7,827 bases of DNA from Actinomycetota bacterium (GTDB lineage Bacteria; Actinomycetota; Acidimicrobiia; Acidimicrobiales; Aldehydirespiratoraceae): positions 1-7,827 of the forward strand of contig JAAXHB010000341.1 in assembly GCA_012271125.1 (NCBI GenBank). Reading direction: 5' to 3'. Below are positions 4,286 to 7,827 of the stretch, one piece after another; within the stretch, counting starts at the first letter, position 1; the number at the start of each line of letters is the position of its first letter. The position numbers and the translations under genes are program-made. The notes below the pieces were generated by a model. The model saw nothing but the letters and a program-made list of their open reading frames with translations. It did not search any database and was not told the DNA's origin.

Positions 4286-5419
4286 TCATTCAACGTACCA
4301 GTGTAGAGAATCGAGCCCGGCGACGTCCACGGCCCGCAGAATCGTTGCGCCAACAACATTTGGGATGATGTATGAGGTCGCACCGTTGATCGTGCCGCCG
4401 CCCGTCACGTTGATCGTGACGTCGTTCGCGCCTGTCGCGATATTCAAGAAGCGAATGAAGCCGCCTTGCGGAATCTTCGCGCCATCGTTCGCGCCGACCG
4501 ACGGAATGGTGATCGTTGCAGCCGCCCCGGACCTATCAACCAGATATGTCCCACCGCTGGCGTCTGGTGTCAAGGTGCTCGTCGAGATCGGGTTCGCGGT
4601 AATGGCCTCTGGATTTTTGGACGATGGCGCGAGCGTCATGTACGCCCATTGTGAATTGGTCCATGCTCCGAGAGACGCAAGGCCGCCAGAGGTAACCGCT
4701 CTGAAGACAATTTGATTGCCAGGCAAGGTGGATACCAAGGGGCCAATCACGCTGTCGCCGAGACCTGAAGTCAACTGAGACCATGCCGAACCTGTCCATT
4801 CCACGACTTCGTTTTCAAGTGCGGACCAATCGCCGGTCGGCGCGTCTCCTACGAGGTATCGATCGGCAGTCGATGGCGATCCTGGCGGGGTTGAGAGAAT
4901 GCCAAGCACGGCGAATTGTCGACCAAGAGCCCAATCACCCATAAGCGCGCTGATACCGGCCTCACTGTCGGTTGCGTGTCCTGTTCCTCCGTCGGCTTGT
5001 GCGACCACGGGCGAAAGCCCGCTGATCGCGGCGTAGATGAATGCCACCGTCCAAAGGGTGGCGGTTCCCGCGTTGCGTGTCCATTCGATATTCACTGTCA
5101 TGACTCCTGTACTCGACTCCGCCGTGGAAACGAGCCCCCACCCGCGGCGTGTCGTATCGTTTTTGTCGACGAGGTAAACCGGCATTCCTAACTTGCCGAT
5201 CCCCGAGGGGGTCGTGAGAGTTAATGTCACATTTCCGGTAGCCAGCGCGAACGACGAGACGGACTCGTTCACGAGCTTGCTTCCGGTCCGCTGTAGGTGC
5301 TCAACCAGCACATCAAAAAGAATCGTGCCGGCCGTCGCCTGCATGCCAGCATCGAGCGCCGCGCCAGCCGACGGGTCTTCCTGAACGATCAAATCCACGA
5401 TGTTCGATGCTGTGGTCAT
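4286..5419 (-). CDS. Tail-fibre-like structural protein
   Basis: The start is ATG (5419..5417), with AAAGGA about 10 bases upstream. A longer frame to 5479 is rejected because it overlaps the preceding gene. The product has 377 residues. The N-terminus (MTTASNIVDLIVQEDPS) is probably the virion-attachment part. Residues 141-147 read QADGGTG, a motif typical of phage tail fibres. Residues about 171-218 (STADRYLVGDAPTGDWSALE, then VVEWTGSAWSQL) resemble the DUF2793 region of phage structural proteins. Residues 288-377 are Gly/Thr/Ile/Val-rich, predicted all-beta, ending LHWYVE, as in many fibre tips. It would be expected to form a trimeric host-recognition fibre. The frame continues past the stop into a DGFESGD-type tail. 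Fibre assignment is from composition and motifs; the exact family is unproven. Confidence 0.82.
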   Translation of the reverse strand: MTTASNIVDLIVQEDPSAGAALDAGMQATAGTILFDVLVEHLQRTGSKLVNESVSSFALATGNVTLTLTTPSGIGKLGMPVYLVDKNDTTRRGWGLVSTAESSTGVMTVNIEWTRNAGTATLWTVAFIYAAISGLSPVVAQADGGTGHATDSEAGISALMGDWALGRQFAVLGILSTPPGSPSTADRYLVGDAPTGDWSALENEVVEWTGSAWSQLTSGLGDSVIGPLVSTLPGNQIVFRAVTSGGLASLGAWTNSQWAYMTLAPSSKNPEAITANPISTSTLTPDASGGTYLVDRSGAAATITIPSVGANDGAKIPQGGFIRFLNIATGANDVTINVTGGGTINGATSYIIPNVVGATILRAVDVAGLDSLHWYVE

Positions 5420-5432
5420 CGGCTTTTTCCTT

Positions 5433-5750
5433 TCAATTTCCGTCTTTAGACTGCGGCGGCATATTGCGGAAGACGTCAAGAACGTCGGGCATCACGGTCG
5501 AAAACCATTTCGAGAGCTTCACCGCTTCGATGAGACCGAGGGCGTTCGGGTCTTCCTTGACGCACTGGAAAATGTCTCGGGCGAGTGGGTGGCCTTCCTC
5601 TAGAAGCGATTGATTGCCAAGCAAGATTGAGCGCTTCGCGTGCTCCAATGCGTCGAGGACCTCGAGTAACGTCACTTCTTTAGAATGGCTGTCGATCACA
5701 GCTTCCAAGGCTTGCTCGGCGGCAAACTGTTGTTGAATCCGGCTGTGCAT
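5433..5750 (-). CDS. Small helical hypothetical protein
   Basis: The start is ATG (5750..5748), with GGGGAG 6 bases upstream. A TTG two codons earlier overlaps the previous stop and is less likely. The product has 105 residues, begins MHSRIQQQFAAEQALEAVID and is almost entirely helical. Its helices are separated by short turns (SHSKE, EEGHP, KEDPNA). It has one Cys and no membrane span. It lies 13 bases before the fibre gene and 2 bases after the preceding small gene, so the three are probably co-transcribed. Position suggests a fibre assembly or chaperone role, but nothing in the sequence confirms it and I do not recognise the family. Confidence 0.75.
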   Translation of the reverse strand: MHSRIQQQFAAEQALEAVIDSHSKEVTLLEVLDALEHAKRSILLGNQSLLEEGHPLARDIFQCVKEDPNALGLIEAVKLSKWFSTVMPDVLDVFRNMPPQSKDGN

Positions 5751-5752
5751 TT

Positions 5753-6049
5753 TCAACTCCCCAGCCCATCTTCACTTCGTTCGATCGGACCGCGATAAAG
5801 CTTCATGATCGGGTCGGATAGATCGGCGAACCTGCTGAGCGTCGCTTCCGAGAGCAAATCTTTCGCGTCGGCTGGCGAGCACGTAAAGAACGAGTTGGCA
5901 AGGCCATCGTACACGACTGCGTGACCCTCGTCGGCTGCCGCGTGGGCCATAGCTCGAGCGCTGAGCGTGTTTTCGGCCCAAACCCTATACAGGGCTCCAC
6001 GTGTGGAAAAACCGTGACTCGTCATGTTGGAAGAGGCGTATTCGGTCAT
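5753..6049 (-). CDS. Small hypothetical protein before the fibre gene
   Basis: The start is ATG (6049..6047), with AGGAG about 8-9 bases upstream. The product has 98 residues and begins MTEYASSNMTSHGFSTRGAL. The centre (ARAMAHAAADEGHAVVYDGL, then FFTCSPADAKDLLSE) suggests a small alpha/beta fold, and the C-terminus is polar (GPIERSEDGLGS). I see no membrane span or known active-site motif. It is the first gene after the terminator-like hairpin and possible pseudoknot, so its translation may be controlled by that structure. It belongs by spacing to the three-gene unit with the helical protein and the fibre. The family is not recognised. Confidence 0.75.
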   Translation of the reverse strand: MTEYASSNMTSHGFSTRGALYRVWAENTLSARAMAHAAADEGHAVVYDGLANSFFTCSPADAKDLLSEATLSRFADLSDPIMKLYRGPIERSEDGLGS

Positions 6050-6072
6050 GTTGAAATCTCCTGCTGGGGGTT

Positions 6073-6116
6073 GAGAAAAAAGCCTGCCGTCAAGACCCCC
6101 AAGGCCGGACGGCAGG
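6073..6116 (-). terminator. Intrinsic terminator between tail gene and next gene
   Basis: CCTGCCGTC (6083-6091) and GACGGCAGG (6108-6116) form a perfect 9-bp stem with a 16-base loop. On the minus strand the stem is followed by CTTTTTTCTC. This is a canonical Rho-independent terminator for the 296-residue gene. Only about 23 bases separate it from the next start codon, so downstream genes need readthrough, antitermination or a promoter that overlaps it; I see no convincing promoter. Loop bases TGGGGGT can pair with ACCCCCA (6065-6071) just before the next ribosome binding site. Confidence 0.75.
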
Positions 6117-6182
6117 AAACGGTGAACGCTGGAAGATTTCGATTCAACGTGTCACCCCTAAGGCATAGACAGGATACATCCG

Positions 6183-7073
6183 CTAGAGCGTCTCGACAAG
6201 CTCAAGCCCGGTCGCGGCGGTGAAACTGAGATTCTGGAGGCCGATAGAAGGGGCTCGTCGAAGAGTGCCGATGAAGGCTTGTTGGTAGAAGTATCGCCCG
6301 AGATCGGGCTGAGCCCACGCGAAAATCGGATCCACCCCGCCGAGCTGCCGTGTGATGAATTCGACCGATTCCCAAGCTTCGGCCGCCTTCAGGTACGGCA
6401 TAGCGAGAGATAGCACTCGAACCGAATCAAGCGCGGTGCCCGTCAAGGTGCCCGTTCGATTTCTTACGGTCTCGTCGCGCAGCTCGCGCGTGAGCGCCCA
6501 TCCGTACGTCATGTTGATGTTTGGTCGCCACATCTCGCCGAAAAACACGTTTCCGATTTGCAGCTCGTCAAGGGCTCCGTTGGATCCGCCGGCAAAGGGA
6601 AAGGTGAGGCGAATGCGGCGCGCGCCGTAGGCGGGGCTGGATAGCTTTCCGTAACTCGAAAGCCTGAAAGACGAGCGGAGATCCTCGACGAGCTGGAACG
6701 GGGGCCCGAGCGAAAGTCTCAAGTCGGCCAGTGTCTTGAATTCGTCGATCGATCCGGTGACCGCGCCCGAGACCGTGCCGGAGCTTCCAAGGCTCTTTCC
6801 GCCAGCATCAAAGACCTCGAAGGACCAGGTTTCATGCAAATCCGTATCCGCGAGATACACAAAGTCGACCGGCTCCCGCCGGTCGTCGTCGATCGAGATG
6901 TCGAGCCATAAGTCGGCCTTGACATTCACCCGCCACGGCAGATCACGGCCAAGACGCGAAAGGTGCTCAAGATCGAAGTTTCCAACGGTCGAGCCGTTGG
7001 TCGAATACGATTGCAGCGCCGCAGAGCGCAGAGGCGCGAAGAGTAGCTCGACATCGTTGAATCTTTGGCTCAT
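6183..7073 (-). CDS. Phage tail-type structural protein
   Basis: The start is ATG (7073..7071), with GGAG about 6 bases upstream. A longer frame to 7205 runs through the preceding genes and is rejected. The product has 296 residues. Residues about 45-165 are beta-rich (RVNVKADLWLDISID, ETWSFEVFDAGG, RRIRLTFPFAGG). Residues 168-193 contain LDELQIGNVFFGEMWRPNIN followed by MTYGW, recalling the 'IGRLFLG...P..N...G' strand of phage tail proteins that describe position and orientation of a receptor or baseplate part. The C-terminus GLELVETL is a common ending in that type. No enzyme motif or signal peptide is seen. The gene ends before a terminator and follows the 27-codon micro-gene with an ATGA overlap. 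A distal-tail, hub or baseplate component is the best guess. Confidence 0.72.
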   Translation of the reverse strand: MSQRFNDVELLFAPLRSAALQSYSTNGSTVGNFDLEHLSRLGRDLPWRVNVKADLWLDISIDDDRREPVDFVYLADTDLHETWSFEVFDAGGKSLGSSGTVSGAVTGSIDEFKTLADLRLSLGPPFQLVEDLRSSFRLSSYGKLSSPAYGARRIRLTFPFAGGSNGALDELQIGNVFFGEMWRPNINMTYGWALTRELRDETVRNRTGTLTGTALDSVRVLSLAMPYLKAAEAWESVEFITRQLGGVDPIFAWAQPDLGRYFYQQAFIGTLRRAPSIGLQNLSFTAATGLELVETL

Positions 7074-7153
7074 TCGCTTCTCCGGTTCACGATCTGACGG
7101 TCGCCGTTCACGAAAAGGCGCCTTGCGTTCACGGAATCCCCCGTCGCGTTCAT
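7070..7153 (-). CDS. 27-residue micro-protein with perfect heptad repeat
   Basis: This small frame starts at ATG (7153..7151), overlapping the TGA of the preceding gene, and ends in a TGA overlapping the ATG of the tail gene, so both junctions are ATGA. GAGGAG lies 8 bases upstream. The product begins MNATGDSVNARRL and ends FVNGDRQIVNRRSE. An Asn follows Met or Val at positions 1-2, 8-9, 15-16 and 22-23, an exact seven-residue period. At DNA level RTGAAC recurs four times at 21-base spacing. The two coupled junctions and the ribosome binding site support translation. It may be a coupling peptide, a small virion component, or a DNA repeat that happens to be open. The family is not recognised. 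Confidence 0.5.
   Translation of the reverse strand: MNATGDSVNARRLFVNGDRQIVNRRSE
7085..7153. repeat. Four RTGAAC units at 21-bp spacing
   Basis: On the minus strand ATGAAC (7153..7148) and three GTGAAC units (7132..7127, 7111..7106, 7090..7085) are spaced exactly 21 bases apart. The last three share TC/TC/TC before the unit except for single changes. The spacing equals two helical turns and also seven codons of the micro-gene. Confidence 0.6.
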
Positions 7154-7827
7154 TCCGAAGACTCCTCGACGAGCACCGTGATGACGTTGTCGCCGTCTGC
7201 GGCAAACAGCCAGCAACGCCGCGGCATCACAAGATCATAACCGCTCCCGCGGTGCTGAATTCGGCCTTCCGAGAAGAACGGGATATCGGCCACGGGAAGC
7301 TCGACGCGAACCCGGTAATACTTCATGCCGGACGCCATGAGCACCGCTGCCAGAGCCGCCAGCCGCTCAGCATCGGGCCGGCTGTCGGCCAGGGCGGTCT
7401 CGATCGGCTCCAACGGTTCGGCGGTGCGATCACTCACGGGCTCCTCGGCCATTTTCGAGGGCTCGCGTAAAACGCGCGCCAGGTCACCAGGAAAATTAGA
7501 GGGAGCGGATTCACTCACAGGCGACCATATTTTCGCAAAGGCGATTGCGATAGCCGGCGGAGCTTCATCCGGCACTTCGGCGGTCAATTCGACGATCGGA
7601 TAACGGCGGTCGAACGGCGCCTCAAAGACCTCGGATGATTCGTCCTGAAACACCGAAAAGGCCACCGTCGACGCGGCGTCGAGATCTGGATACGGCAGAA
7701 ACGACAGAACCTCTCGGACCGTTTCAGCGACACCGCCCGCGGAACGCGCCACCCGCTCGACAACCTCTCGGACCGTTTCATCCGCTGCCATCCAACCGAC
7801 TTCAGGATCCCATGCGGGGGTGTAGAT
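7150..7827 (-). CDS. Hypothetical phage protein, N-terminus off the window
   Basis: The frame is open from the right edge to TGA at 7150, giving 225 visible residues. The ATG at 7791 has no ribosome binding site and the codons before it read as protein (YTPAWDPEVGW), so the true start is probably outside the window. Residues about 17-46 contain two copies of ETVREV, 18 residues apart. An acidic, Pro/Glu-rich middle follows, then a likely beta-rich C-terminal domain (GMKYYRVRVELPVADIPFF, then CWLFAADGDNVITVLVEESS). It directly precedes the micro-gene and the tail gene and shares their operon. It is presumably a tail or baseplate component; the family is not recognised. Confidence 0.72.
   Translation of the reverse strand: MYTPAWDPEVGWMAADETVREVVERVARSAGGVAETVREVLSFLPYPDLDAASTVAFSVFQDESSEVFEAPFDRRYPIVELTAEVPDEAPPAIAIAFAKIWSPVSESAPSNFPGDLARVLREPSKMAEEPVSDRTAEPLEPIETALADSRPDAERLAALAAVLMASGMKYYRVRVELPVADIPFFSEGRIQHRGSGYDLVMPRRCWLFAADGDNVITVLVEESSE
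7708..7780. repeat. 19-bp direct repeat inside the right-edge gene
   Basis: AACCTCTCGGACCGTTTCA occurs at 7708-7726 and 7762-7780, exactly 54 bases (18 codons) apart, and encodes the repeated ETVREV. The nearly identical DNA suggests a recent in-frame duplication. Confidence 0.8.

Noticed and set aside
4210..4289. 24-codon frame starting at the ATG that overlaps the fibre stop (ATGA)
   Set aside because: The ATGA overlap is tempting, but the product (MTGAMPGGQNLHRRFRVGG...) is Arg/Gly-rich and is off-frame to the far more protein-like DGFESGD reading of the same bases.
4254..4715. 153-codon open frame on the + strand
   Set aside because: It is antisense to the beta-rich C-terminal half of the fibre gene; its openness follows from the Gly/Thr/Ala codon pattern of that gene.
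7085..7153. RTGAAC array considered as a CRISPR or replication-origin iteron set
   Set aside because: The conserved units are only about 6-8 bases and the spacers are not separated by full repeats; a coding explanation by a heptad repeat fits equally well. No CRISPR-like array is seen anywhere in the window.
6736..7470. 244-codon open frame on the + strand
   Set aside because: It lies antisense to three minus-strand genes that have good ribosome binding sites and coupled junctions. Its product is Ser/Arg-rich low-complexity sequence typical of an antisense shadow.

Overview
The window looks like part of a tailed double-stranded DNA phage or prophage (Caudoviricetes-type) with GC-rich codon use. 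Every supportable gene lies on the minus strand, so the map reads from position 7827 down to 1. The evidence for a phage is the tail-fibre-like protein at 4286..5419 (GGTG motif, DUF2793-like segment, beta-rich C-terminus ending in HWYVE), a large tail-type structural protein at 6183..7073, and a dense run of very short genes joined by ATGA, GTGA or few-base junctions. I see no terminase, capsid, integrase, polymerase, tRNA or CRISPR array, so the host and lifestyle cannot be fixed. A signal-peptide protein and a DGFESGD-type tail suggest a Gram-negative host, but this is inference.

Structural region (7827 to 6183): the 3' part of an unrecognised gene, a 27-codon micro-gene (7070..7153) with ATGA overlaps at both ends and a perfect seven-residue repeat, and the 296-residue tail-type protein. 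A strong hairpin followed by a T tract (6073..6116) sits just before the next gene.

Tail-fibre region (6049 to about 4148): two small unrecognised genes, then the fibre-like gene. Its TGA stop is followed in the same frame by 28 codons encoding GRIFTDGFESGDSFVW and then a second TGA. An 11-bp hairpin begins 10 bases later. This is the strongest oddity in the window: a possible UGA readthrough product or a recent nonsense mutation.

Small-gene cluster (4072 to 2767): five short genes. These include an 86-residue protein whose sequence pattern resembles a widespread small phage family and, by inference, the Acb2/Tad1 anti-defence hairpin fold. There is also a small membrane protein and a Cys4 zinc-ribbon-like protein. 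An 18-bp repeat (GGATTCGTCATCATCATC on the + strand) marks two gene junctions and encodes an acidic DDDDES tail in one frame and an MTNP start in another.

Exported or membrane region (2821 to 1): a Cys-rich secreted protein of 322 residues, a gene-poor 277-base stretch with a weak lipoprotein candidate and a hairpin, a 232-residue unknown, two adjacent membrane plus coiled-coil proteins, and a gene that runs off the left edge. The membrane proteins and the exported protein could belong to a lysis or envelope-interaction module, but no endolysin is visible.
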